Assembly (NCBI GenBank): GCA_035307765.1
Contig: DATGHU010000007.1
Coordinates: 62,001 to 126,000, forward strand
Reading direction: 5' to 3'
Source of the DNA: a bacterium
GTDB taxonomy: Bacteria > Sysuimicrobiota > Sysuimicrobiia > Sysuimicrobiales > Segetimicrobiaceae
Length of the DNA: 64,000 bases
In this document: positions 53,628 through 61,884 of the stretch, in pieces
Layout of the letters: each line of letters begins with the position of its first letter
How positions within the stretch are numbered: position 1 is the first letter of the stretch
Notes under the pieces: generated by a model
The model's input: the letters and a program-made list of their open reading frames with translations, nothing else
The model's database searches: none
Told to the model about the DNA's origin: nothing
Position numbers and translations under genes: made by a program

Positions 53628-54827
53628 TCAGAGGCCAGATCGTCTCGCCCGAGCCGGGGCGGAAGCGGTGCCGTCGTGTGAAAATCGACGTCGCTCCCAC
53701 CCGGGCTCGAAGAGATTGAAGAAGCCTTGGACGTACGGGTGCTCTCGCGCCGCATCTTCATTGAGGTCCGCGCCGATGCCCGGTCCGCCCGGCAGAGGGA
53801 GGCATCCCTCCACGACCCGGGGGACCCCGCTGAACACCTCCCAGAGCCAGGGCTCCTGGAAATCGTCAAACACCTCGAGGATCCTGAAGTTGGTCATCGC
53901 CGCACAAGCGTGGGCGGTGGCGGCGGTGCACAACGGGCTGTTCGCGTTGTGTGGGGCGACCGTCACGTAATGGGCATCGGCCATCGCGGCGATCTTCTTC
54001 AGCCCCAAGAAGCCCCCGGCGTGCGCAATGTCCGGCTGCACGACATCCGGAATCGCATGCTGGAAGAGCCGCCCGTATTCGACGTGACCGAAGACGCGCT
54101 CACCCGTCGCGATCGGCACCGGGCTGCCCTCGACGACCCGGCGGAGCGCTTCTAGGTTCTCCGGCGGGACGGGCTCTTCGAACCAGGAGGGCCGGGAGGG
54201 CGCCAGCGCGCGCGCCAGCGCGAGAGCGGTGGCGGGGGTGAAGCGACCGTGTCCCTCCACGTGGATCTCGAACTGCGGACCCACCGCGTCGCGCACCGCC
54301 GCCACGATCTGGACGCTGCGATCGAACTCGGCGTGCTCGAGCTCATAGAATCCGGGGCCGAACGGATCGACCTTCAGCGCTCGGTATCCCTTCTGCGCCA
54401 CGTGCGCGGCCAGCCGCGCAAATTCGTCGGGCGACCGCGTCTCCGTCTGATACCAGCCGTTCGCGTACACCTGGAGCCGATCCCAGCACGCCCCGCCCAG
54501 CAGCTGATAGACGGGCTGGTGGGTCACCTTGCCGAGGATATCCCAACACGCCATCTCCACCGCGCTCAGTCCGCTCATGGCGATGACCCCGCCCCGCCAG
54601 AATTCGTCGCGGTACATCCGGTTCACGAGATCCTCGATGCGGAGCGGGTCGGCGCCGAGCACGAACCGCTGGAACAGGCCCTGCAGGTACCCCACCACCC
54701 CCTCTTCACGGTTCTGCGTTGTCGCCTCCCCGACGCCGTACAGGCCTTCGTCGGTCGTGGCCTTCACCAGGATGAGGTTGCGCCAGCTGGTGCCGATGAC
54801 GATGGTCCGGACGTCGCTGATCCTCAT
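53628..54827 (-). CDS. Enolase-superfamily dehydratase, galactonate-dehydratase-like, copy 2
   Basis: 399 residues. RALKVDPFG (Lys), HVEGHGRF, WFEEPVPPEN and ATGERVFG give metal and general-base positions; VVQPDIAHAGG and VAPHNANSP fit the Asp-His dyad. The domain order is normal. The C-terminal 25 residues are a low-complexity basic tail. Family members dehydrate acid sugars to 2-keto-3-deoxy acids. Confidence 0.88.
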   Translation of the reverse strand: MRISDVRTIVIGTSWRNLILVKATTDEGLYGVGEATTQNREEGVVGYLQGLFQRFVLGADPLRIEDLVNRMYRDEFWRGGVIAMSGLSAVEMACWDILGKVTHQPVYQLLGGACWDRLQVYANGWYQTETRSPDEFARLAAHVAQKGYRALKVDPFGPGFYELEHAEFDRSVQIVAAVRDAVGPQFEIHVEGHGRFTPATALALARALAPSRPSWFEEPVPPENLEALRRVVEGSPVPIATGERVFGHVEYGRLFQHAIPDVVQPDIAHAGGFLGLKKIAAMADAHYVTVAPHNANSPLCTAATAHACAAMTNFRILEVFDDFQEPWLWEVFSGVPRVVEGCLPLPGGPGIGADLNEDAAREHPYVQGFFNLFEPGWERRRFSHDGTASAPARARRSGL

Positions 54828-54843
54828 CCCGCGATCCCCCGCC

Positions 54844-56004
54844 TCACCAATCGGCGACGGCGCCGTCGGCGTGGAAGTACCGCATCAGCGGCTCCTGCGC
54901 CATCGGGTGCTTCGCCGCCTTGCGTTCGTCAATGTTGACGCCGAGCCCCGGACGGGTCGGCGGGAGCATCTGCCCGGCCCGCCGCTCGATCGGCTCGTCG
55001 ACGATGTCGTCGCGCCAGGGGACATCGGCCCACATCTGTTCCTGGATCAGGAAATTCGGGGTGGAGAGGGCAAAGTGGAGGCACGCGGCCTGCGCCACCG
55101 GGCCCCCGGGGTTGTGGGGCGCCACGGAAATGTAGTAGCATTCCGCCATCGCGGCGATTTTCTTCAGTTCCGAGAGCCCGCCGCAGTGCCCGACGTCGGG
55201 CTGCAGCACCGCGCACGCTCGTTGCTCCAGCAGGGGCCGGAACTGAAACCGCGTCACCAGCCGCTCCCCCGCCGCCACCGGGCACGGCTGCTGGCGGGCC
55301 ACCTCCGCCATCGCCTCCACGTTCTCCGGCAGACACGGTTCTTCGATGAACAGGGGCGCGTAGGGAGCGACCGCCCGACCGTACTGGATCCCCATCGCAG
55401 GGGTCGTGCGGCCGTGGAAGTCGAGCATGATGTCCACCGCATCCCCCACGGCGTCTCGCAGCGCCCCCATCAGCCGCTCGACAAGCTTCACCGGCTTCGG
55501 GCCGTCGAGGGGGGCGGTCCGGGGAACGCACACCGCCTTCACGGCCGTGAAGCCTTGCTCCACGGACGCCCGCGCGTGCGCGGCGACCTCTTCCGGGGTG
55601 AACGATTCATAGACGGCGTCCGTCCGCCCACCCCCGAGGTGATCATAGAGACGCACCCGGTCGCGCACGGCCCCGCCGAGGAGGTGGTAGGTGGGCACCC
55701 CGCGCACCTTGCCGGCGATGTCCCACAGCGCCTGGTCCACGCCGCTGATGGCACTCATCGCGATGATCCCGCCGCGGAAGAAGCCCTGGCGGCTCATCAC
55801 CTGCCACAGATGCTCGATGCGCAGGGGATCCTCGCCGACGAGAAACGCGGCGAGGTCGGCCAGGCCCGCGGCGACCGATCGCGTCTTCCACTCGGTGGTG
55901 CACTCGCCCCACCCCACGACCCCCGCGTCGGTCTCCACCTTCGCGAACACCCAGTTGCGCATGCCGGCTCCCACGATCACCGGGGAGACCGCGCTGATCT
56001 TCAT
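54844..56004 (-). CDS. Enolase-superfamily dehydratase, galactonate-dehydratase-like, copy 3
   Basis: 386 residues. Motifs run parallel to copy 2: [48 protein letters not shown] and [13 protein letters not shown] at 56004 overlaps the stop of the ATPase gene (ATGA), so it is directly coupled to the transporter. Copies 2 and 3 adjacent suggest stereoisomeric substrates or paralogue specialisation (inference). Confidence 0.88.
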   Translation of the reverse strand: MKISAVSPVIVGAGMRNWVFAKVETDAGVVGWGECTTEWKTRSVAAGLADLAAFLVGEDPLRIEHLWQVMSRQGFFRGGIIAMSAISGVDQALWDIAGKVRGVPTYHLLGGAVRDRVRLYDHLGGGRTDAVYESFTPEEVAAHARASVEQGFTAVKAVCVPRTAPLDGPKPVKLVERLMGALRDAVGDAVDIMLDFHGRTTPAMGIQYGRAVAPYAPLFIEEPCLPENVEAMAEVARQQPCPVAAGERLVTRFQFRPLLEQRACAVLQPDVGHCGGLSELKKIAAMAECYYISVAPHNPGGPVAQAACLHFALSTPNFLIQEQMWADVPWRDDIVDEPIERRAGQMLPPTRPGLGVNIDERKAAKHPMAQEPLMRYFHADGAVADW

Positions 56005-56810
56005 CGAGGGGGGGTGGCCGAGAACGCCGCCGGGTCGTCCCCCAGCTCGGCGTTCCGCTCGAGGATCGACTGGAGGAACTGTCTCGTGCGCTCGTTCCTC
56101 GGGGCCGAGAAGATCTGCTGCGGCGCGCCCTGCTCCATGATGACGCCATCGGCCATGAAGATCACCCGGTCGGCGACGTCCCGCGCGAACCCCATCTCGT
56201 GGGTGACGACGAGCATCGTCATGCCCTCGCTGGCCAGCTGGCGCATCACCCGCAGCACCTCGCCGATCAGTTCCGGATCCAGGGCCGAGGTCACCTCGTC
56301 GAAGAGCATCGCCTTCGGCTGCATGGCCAGCGCCCGCGCGATGGCGACCCGCTGCTGCTGGCCGCCGCTCAACTCGTGTGGGTACGCACCGATCTTATCG
56401 GAGAGGCCGACCTTCGCCAAAAGCGCGGCGGCGCGTTGGCGGACCTCTTCCTTCGCCTCGCGCCGGACGTAGACCGGGGCGACCATCAAATTTTCGAGCG
56501 CCGTCAGATGCGGGAACAGGTTGAAGGACTGGAACACCATGCCGACCTGCGACCGCAGCGCCTCGATCTTGTGATCGGCATCGGCAATCCTCTGCCCCTC
56601 CCGTGTGTAGCGGTAGACCGGGACCCCCTCGATGTAAATCGTCCCGCTGTCCAGCGGCTCCAGATGGTTGATGCACCGCAGCAGCGTCGACTTCCCCGCC
56701 CCCGACGGCCCGATCAGGCAGACCACCTCGCCCTTTTGGACCTCGAGCGAGACGTCCCGCAGGACGTGCAGACGGCCGAATGACTTGTTGATCCCCTCCA
56801 GCCGGATCAT
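56001..56810 (-). CDS. Polar amino-acid ABC transporter ATPase (GlnQ/HisP type)
   Basis: 269 residues. Walker [10 protein letters not shown] (about 34-42), Q-loop FQSFNLFPH, signature LSGGQQQR, Walker [15 protein letters not shown] and the H-loop VVTHEMGFA are all canonical. ATGA overlaps with the permease upstream and the enolase-superfamily gene downstream. Confidence 0.95.
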   Translation of the reverse strand: MIRLEGINKSFGRLHVLRDVSLEVQKGEVVCLIGPSGAGKSTLLRCINHLEPLDSGTIYIEGVPVYRYTREGQRIADADHKIEALRSQVGMVFQSFNLFPHLTALENLMVAPVYVRREAKEEVRQRAAALLAKVGLSDKIGAYPHELSGGQQQRVAIARALAMQPKAMLFDEVTSALDPELIGEVLRVMRQLASEGMTMLVVTHEMGFARDVADRVIFMADGVIMEQGAPQQIFSAPRNERTRQFLQSILERNAELGDDPAAFSATPPR

Positions 56811-57541
56811 GACACCGCTCCCTGCGGCGCGCCCCGGGTGGGACCGCCCATCGGCGCGTCCCGCCGCGGCCGGTAGCCGATCTTCATCCGGCGCTCGAGG
56901 TACTGCACGCCGAGCGATCCCGGGTAGGAGATGGCGAGGTAGATGACGCCGATGATCGTGAAGATGGCGAAGTACTGAAAGTTCGTCGCCGCGATGATCT
57001 GTCCGGTAAAGATCAACTCCTTGACCGTGATCAGCGAGGCGAGCGCGGTGTCCTTGAACAGGGAGATGAAATAGTTCCCCAGCGGCGGGACGACGATGCG
57101 GATGGCCTGGGGCAGGATAATCAGCCGCATCATCAGCGTCCGGGACATCCCCAACGCCTGCGCGGCTTCGAGCTGCCCCTTCGCCACCGCCTGGATCCCG
57201 GCGCGGTACACTTCCGAGAGGTAGGCGGAGTAGTTGATCGTCAGCCCGATCACCCCGGCCGTGAACGGGTCGAGCTTGATTCCGAACGCGGGCAGCACAA
57301 AGTAGATGTAGAAGAGCTGCAGCAGCGCCGGGGTCCCGCGGATGATCTCGATGTAGATGGTGGCCACCGTCCGCACCGCCCGGAACCTGGTCATCCTCGC
57401 CAGCGCCACGATCAGCCCGAACACCAAGCTGAGCGCCATGACGGTGAGGGTGAGCTCGACGCTGATCAGCGCTCCGCGGAAGAGATCGGGGAGGTATTCC
57501 CCCGCGCTGCTGAAGTTAAAGAGCGTGAAGATTCCGTTCAT
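56807..57541 (-). CDS. Polar amino-acid ABC permease (GlnP/HisM type)
   Basis: 244 residues, about five membrane helices. The EAA loop reads [25 protein letters not shown] and [19 protein letters not shown] is the family signature. It is the only permease gene in the set, so it presumably homodimerises. First gene of the transporter, 13 nt after the dehydrogenase gene. Confidence 0.94.
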   Translation of the reverse strand: MNGIFTLFNFSSAGEYLPDLFRGALISVELTLTVMALSLVFGLIVALARMTRFRAVRTVATIYIEIIRGTPALLQLFYIYFVLPAFGIKLDPFTAGVIGLTINYSAYLSEVYRAGIQAVAKGQLEAAQALGMSRTLMMRLIILPQAIRIVVPPLGNYFISLFKDTALASLITVKELIFTGQIIAATNFQYFAIFTIIGVIYLAISYPGSLGVQYLERRMKIGYRPRRDAPMGGPTRGAPQGAVS

Positions 57542-57554
57542 ACCGCCCTCCTCC

Positions 57555-58574
57555 TCAGCTCGCCGGCGTCAGCACGGCTTTGATCAGATCGCCGGGATCG
57601 GTGGTGAGCCGCTCGAACACCTCCGGGCCCGCCTCGAGTGGATAGGGCCGGGCCCACTCCCCTTCGACCAGCCCGGATCTCAGGAACTCCACGGCGTGGA
57701 CAAAGTTGTCGTAGGTGTAGGCGTACGAGCCGTGGACCTCGATCTCGCGGTTCACGATGTCGACGGCGTTGAACGGCGTGGTCTCTTCCCCCAGTCCCAG
57801 CAGCGCCACCCGTCCGCCGCTGCGCACACAGGCCACCGCCGCCTGCCGGGTCGGCGAGCTGCCCACCGCCTCGATCGCCAGGTCCACCCCGTCGCCGTCC
57901 GTGAGCTCCCGAATCCGGCCCGCCACATCCGCCGCCCGCCCGTCGAGCGCCGCCGTGGCCCCCAACCGCCGCGCCACGGCGAGCCGCGCCGGGACGAGGT
58001 CCACCGAGACGAGGACGACCGGCGACAGCAGGCGCGCCAGGTGGAGCGCCATCAACCCCTGCGTCCCCGCCCCGAAGATGGCGATCCGCCGCGGCAGGCC
58101 GCGCGCATTCCGGTCGAAGATGTGGACGGCGTTCGCCAGGGGCTCCGCCAGGCTCGCCGTAAACAGGGAGACGCCCGGGGGGAGGGGGACGACCGAGGCC
58201 CGGGGCACCGCGACCAGGTCCGCGAATCCGCCGGGACGGTGGACCCCGATCACCTGCCGCGACCGGCACTGGGACGTGTCCCCGCGACGACAGGCCGGAC
58301 AGCGGCCGCAGGTGATCAACGGGTAGACGGCGACCGGGGATCCCACCGCGAGGTCGCGCACGCCCGGCCCGACGGCGGTCACGGTTCCGGAAAACTCGTG
58401 CCCCATCACCAGCGGCGGCACCCGGTTCAGGCTCTTCCCCAGGTACCCGTGCAGGTCCGATCCGCAGATGCCGGAGGCCTGCACGTTGACGACGACCTCT
58501 TCGGGTCCCGCCGCCGGCGGCGGCGCGTCCCGGAGCTCCATCCGCCGGGGGCCGAGGTAGACGAGGGTGCGCAT
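57555..58574 (-). CDS. Zinc-containing MDR alcohol/sugar dehydrogenase
   Basis: 339 residues. Catalytic zinc motifs CGSDLHGY and GHEFSG; structural zinc CGRCPACRRGDTSQC; nucleotide loop FGAGTQG. Close in pattern to sorbitol, threonine or L-idonate dehydrogenases. Probably oxidises a sugar, sugar acid or hydroxy-amino acid using NAD(P)+. Lies 6 nt after the aldolase-like gene. Confidence 0.9.
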   Translation of the reverse strand: MRTLVYLGPRRMELRDAPPPAAGPEEVVVNVQASGICGSDLHGYLGKSLNRVPPLVMGHEFSGTVTAVGPGVRDLAVGSPVAVYPLITCGRCPACRRGDTSQCRSRQVIGVHRPGGFADLVAVPRASVVPLPPGVSLFTASLAEPLANAVHIFDRNARGLPRRIAIFGAGTQGLMALHLARLLSPVVLVSVDLVPARLAVARRLGATAALDGRAADVAGRIRELTDGDGVDLAIEAVGSSPTRQAAVACVRSGGRVALLGLGEETTPFNAVDIVNREIEVHGSYAYTYDNFVHAVEFLRSGLVEGEWARPYPLEAGPEVFERLTTDPGDLIKAVLTPAS

Positions 58575-58580
58575 CGGCGT

Positions 58581-59456
58581 CTACTCCCCCAGCAGCGGCA
58601 ACACGCTGTCCAGGATCCGCCGGCGCACGGCGCTCAACGGCGCGAGCGGCGCCCGCACCTCATCGGAGGCGATGACGCCTCGATGCCGCAGCGCGTACTT
58701 GATCACCGCGGGGTAGTCATCGGTGCCGATCATCACCTCGTTGATGAACGGCAGCAGTTGGGCGAAGAGCCGGGTCGAGGCGGTCAGGTCTCCGCCGCGC
58801 GTCGCTTCGAACCACGCCCGGCATCGCCCGGGAAATACTTGCGGGGTCGCGGTGATCGCCCCTTCGCACCCCCGCACGACCTGCTGCTGCATCACCTCGT
58901 CGGACCCCGAGAGCAGGATGAGATCCCCTCGGGCCTTGGCGGCATCCACCTTGGTCAAGGTCGTGTCCGTGATCTTGACGTGCCGGATGTTGTCCCGCAG
59001 CGCGGCCAGGCGGGAGTAGTCGACGGGGGTGAGCACGGTCTTCGTGGTGGACGGATTGTCGTAGATGACGATCTCGCGGTCGGTGTAGCCGGAGACCTCA
59101 CGGAAGAACGCCGCAATCGTCTCGCCGGTGTGCCGGAAGTAAAACGGGAGCGGCACAAGATAGCCGACGGCGCCGTGCTCGTCGCCGAAGCGGATGAGCG
59201 CACGGATCGTTTCCAGACTCGTCTCCGCCACCCCCACGATCAGGTGCATCCGCCCCCCCATCGCCCGGCCGAAAAGCTCGATGGTCTGCGTGCGCTCCGC
59301 GAAGGTCAGGCTGGGGCCCTCCCCCGTGCTGCCGGCCACCACCATGCCGTCGAGGTGCGGGGCACAGGAAGCCACCAGGTGCTCGATGCTGTCACCGTCC
59401 ACCCGCCCGTCTCGAAACGGGGTGATCACCGGAGGAATCAACCCGCGAAACTCCAT
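58581..59456 (-). CDS. DHDPS/KDG-aldolase family protein
   Basis: 291 residues of the N-acetylneuraminate lyase/DapA superfamily. GSTGEGPSLT (about 43-52) is the carboxylate loop, YDNP holds the Tyr and IRHVKITD the Schiff-base lysine. Beside enolase-superfamily dehydratases a 2-keto-3-deoxy-sugar-acid aldolase is more likely than lysine synthesis. It starts 9 nt after the IclR gene. Confidence 0.88.
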   Translation of the reverse strand: MEFRGLIPPVITPFRDGRVDGDSIEHLVASCAPHLDGMVVAGSTGEGPSLTFAERTQTIELFGRAMGGRMHLIVGVAETSLETIRALIRFGDEHGAVGYLVPLPFYFRHTGETIAAFFREVSGYTDREIVIYDNPSTTKTVLTPVDYSRLAALRDNIRHVKITDTTLTKVDAAKARGDLILLSGSDEVMQQQVVRGCEGAITATPQVFPGRCRAWFEATRGGDLTASTRLFAQLLPFINEVMIGTDDYPAVIKYALRHRGVIASDEVRAPLAPLSAVRRRILDSVLPLLGE

Positions 59457-59465
59457 GGCCTCCTC

Positions 59466-60335
59466 CTACCGCCGCGCCAGTGTATCGGGGCGCCGACCAG
59501 ACGGCGCGCGGATCGTCTTCAGCCACTCGCCCAATTGACCCCGGTCCGCGGCCAGTGCACCCCGGTACCCCCCGCCGTAGCCCAGTGCGCGGGAGAGGCG
59601 CCGCGCCGCCGCGCAGACCCCCTCCAGCACCTCGCGGACCCGATCGGCGGGAAGCCGTACCGCGGGCACCGACGCGCTGATCGCCGCGATCGCCTGCCCA
59701 TGCTGATCCATCACCGGCGCGGCCAGGCACTGCAGACCATCCGTGGACTCGCCGTCGTCGAAGGCGAAGCCGCGTGCGCGGGTCGTTCGGAGTTCGTCGC
59801 GCAGCCGCGCGGCTGCGGTGAACGTCCGCGGGGTGAGCCGGGTCAGGCGCACCCCCTTCAGGCGGGCGTTGAGGCTGGGTTCATCGAGCATCGCCAGCAG
59901 CATCTTCCCGACCCCGGTGGCGTGCGCCGGGATGCGCCGGCCGACCGCCGAGACCATCCGCATCGGCTGGCTGGACTCCTCCTTGGCGACGTAGACCACG
60001 TCGGCCCCGTCGAGCACGGCGAGGTGGCAGGTTTCGTCGAGCGTGCGGGACAGTTCGGCCAGCACCCGCTGCCCCTGGTGAACGAGATCGAGGCTCTCCG
60101 CATACGCCTGCCCCAGCGCGAACACCCGGACGTCCAGACGAAACCGGTTCGTCGGGCCGTCGCGCGCCACATACTCGCGGGCCTCGAGAGTGCGCAGGAT
60201 CTGGAGGGTGCTCGACTTGGGAATCCGCAGCGTCTGGCTGATTTCAGCGAGCGAGAGCCCCCGGCGCTGCTGGCTCAGCAGCTCTAACAAATCCAAGGTC
60301 CGCCCCGCCGACTTCACTACCAAACAGGCGTTCAC
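59466..60335 (-). CDS. IclR-family transcriptional regulator
   Basis: About 290 residues: N-terminal winged helix (SAGRTLDLLELL, LSLAEISQTLRIPKSSTLQILRTL) and the C-terminal ligand-binding GAF-like domain (VGRRIPAHATGVGKMLLA, CLAAPVMDQHG). IclR proteins sense small carboxylates and control catabolic operons. The start is uncertain: GTG at 60335 lies inside a perfect palindrome, GTG at 60317 is an alternative. Likely local regulator of the dehydratase/aldolase/transport genes. Confidence 0.85.
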   Translation of the reverse strand: MNACLVVKSAGRTLDLLELLSQQRRGLSLAEISQTLRIPKSSTLQILRTLEAREYVARDGPTNRFRLDVRVFALGQAYAESLDLVHQGQRVLAELSRTLDETCHLAVLDGADVVYVAKEESSQPMRMVSAVGRRIPAHATGVGKMLLAMLDEPSLNARLKGVRLTRLTPRTFTAAARLRDELRTTRARGFAFDDGESTDGLQCLAAPVMDQHGQAIAAISASVPAVRLPADRVREVLEGVCAAARRLSRALGYGGGYRGALAADRGQLGEWLKTIRAPSGRRPDTLARR

Positions 60336-60344
60336 ATATGTGAA
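60331..60344. promoter_or_regulatory. Palindromic operator at the IclR start
   Basis: TTCACATATGTGAA is a perfect 14-bp palindrome overlapping or just before the IclR start codon. Position and form fit an autoregulatory IclR site. Confidence 0.65.
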
Positions 60345-60424
60345 TGACGTTTTGATTGGGCACCCTCTACCCTGCGGGCGGGATGTTCTCCTGCCCGGTG
60401 GGCGAGGCGGATCGAGATCCGGGG

Positions 60425-61795
60425 CTACCGCAGTTCTCGATCGATCGCCTCGTGCAGGGTCGCCACGATCCGATCGGCTTCGGCCAGTGTGAGCACGAGC
60501 GGAGGGGCGAGGGTCACGCAGTTGCCGAGCCCACCGCCCGCCCCGGAAGATCGGCCGACGATCACCCCCCGCTCGAGACATCCGCGGATCACCGCCGCCG
60601 TGCGGGCGCCTCCCAACGGGCCCCGGGTCTGCTTATCCTCCACCAGTTCCACCGCGAGCAGCAGGCCCTTCCCGCGGACGTCTCCGACTGCGGGCAGCGA
60701 CAGGAGGCTGCGCAGCCCCTCCAGCAGGTGCGCGCCGGTCTGTGCGGCGCGTTCCGGCAGCTGCTCCTGTTCCATGATGTCGAGGTTCGCCAGCGCGGCG
60801 GCGCAGGCCGCGGCGTGACCGCCCCAGGTGTTCACTTGGGCGTTCTGGCGGTTCTCCTCCAGTTCCCCCAGGAATCCGTTGAAGACCTCACTCGTGGCCA
60901 TGACGGCGCCGATGGGCTGGTAGCCGCTGGTCAGCCCCTTGGCGAGGCAGAGGAGATCGGGGACGACCCCGTAGTGCTGGTGGGCGAACATCTTTCCGGT
61001 GCGGCCGAAGCCGTTGATCACCTCGTCCAAAATCAACAGCACGCCGTGCCGGCGGCACGCCGCGGCCACCTCGCGAAGGTATTCGTCGGGCGGCACCAGC
61101 ACCCCCACGGCGCTCTGGACCGGCTCGAGCACGACCGCCGCCACGGTTTCCGCACCCTCGGCGCGGATCGCGTACTCGATCTGCTTGGCGCAGGCCAAGC
61201 CGCACGACGGGTACGACAGCCCGAATGGGCACCGGTAGCAGTAGGCGGGGGGGACGTGCAGGAACCCATCGCCCAAGGGCTCGTACTTGGTCTTCCGCTC
61301 GGGGACGCACCCGGCGGCAAGGGTCGCCATGCTGGTGCCGTGATAGGAATAGTGCCGCCCGATGGTCTTGTACCGGGGCTCTCCCGGGTGCACCTGCCGG
61401 TGGTACTGCCGGGCCAGCTTGAACGCGGCCTCGTTGGCCTCCGTGCCGCTGTTCACAAAGTAGGTGTGACACGGCTCTCCGCCGGTCAGCGCGGTCAGTC
61501 GGTCCGCCAATTTTGCCGCCGGGACATTCGCCTGCGTGTGCGGATAATACGGCAACTGCAGCATCTGCCGATAAACGGCCTCGGCGATCTCCCGACGGCC
61601 GTACCCCACGTTGACGCACCAGAGGCCGGCCATCCCGTCGAGGTATTCCCGGCCCTCCGCGTCGACGATCGTCGACCCCTTGGCGCCCACGATGAGTTTC
61701 GGAGGCTGCTTCGCCAGCAGCTTATGCTGGGTCATGGGGTGCCAGACGTTTTCCAGATCGGCTTCCAACACCTGTCTGAGCTCTTGCGGCTTCAC
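60425..61795 (-). CDS. Class III PLP aminotransferase, second copy with four-Cys insert
   Basis: 456 residues; omega-aminotransferase with NSGTEANEAAFKLARQYH, LILDEVINGFGRTGKMFAH and the PLP Lys in CLAKGLTSGY. CYRCPFGLSYPSCGLAC gives C-x2-C-x8-C-x3-C as in the copy at 48824. GTG at 61795 has GGAGGTGA 7 nt upstream. Roles such as beta-alanine- or taurine-pyruvate transamination are likely; the island therefore handles amine-containing substrates. Confidence 0.9.
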   Translation of the reverse strand: MKPQELRQVLEADLENVWHPMTQHKLLAKQPPKLIVGAKGSTIVDAEGREYLDGMAGLWCVNVGYGRREIAEAVYRQMLQLPYYPHTQANVPAAKLADRLTALTGGEPCHTYFVNSGTEANEAAFKLARQYHRQVHPGEPRYKTIGRHYSYHGTSMATLAAGCVPERKTKYEPLGDGFLHVPPAYCYRCPFGLSYPSCGLACAKQIEYAIRAEGAETVAAVVLEPVQSAVGVLVPPDEYLREVAAACRRHGVLLILDEVINGFGRTGKMFAHQHYGVVPDLLCLAKGLTSGYQPIGAVMATSEVFNGFLGELEENRQNAQVNTWGGHAAACAAALANLDIMEQEQLPERAAQTGAHLLEGLRSLLSLPAVGDVRGKGLLLAVELVEDKQTRGPLGGARTAAVIRGCLERGVIVGRSSGAGGGLGNCVTLAPPLVLTLAEADRIVATLHEAIDRELR

Positions 61796-61884
61796 CTCAG
61801 ATCACCTCCGCTCCAGTCACGCGCGGCCCCGGCCACTTCGGCGAGGACGCGCCCTCCCCCCGCCGGCAGGCGGCGGCCGATCCG

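Noticed and set aside
58581-59456. dapA for lysine synthesis
   Set aside because: No lysine genes nearby; the setting among dehydratases and a sugar-type dehydrogenase favours a 2-keto-3-deoxy acid aldolase.
57357-60287. 976-codon plus-strand open frame opposite the aldolase, dehydrogenase and IclR genes
   Set aside because: No domain, overlaps several real genes on the other strand.
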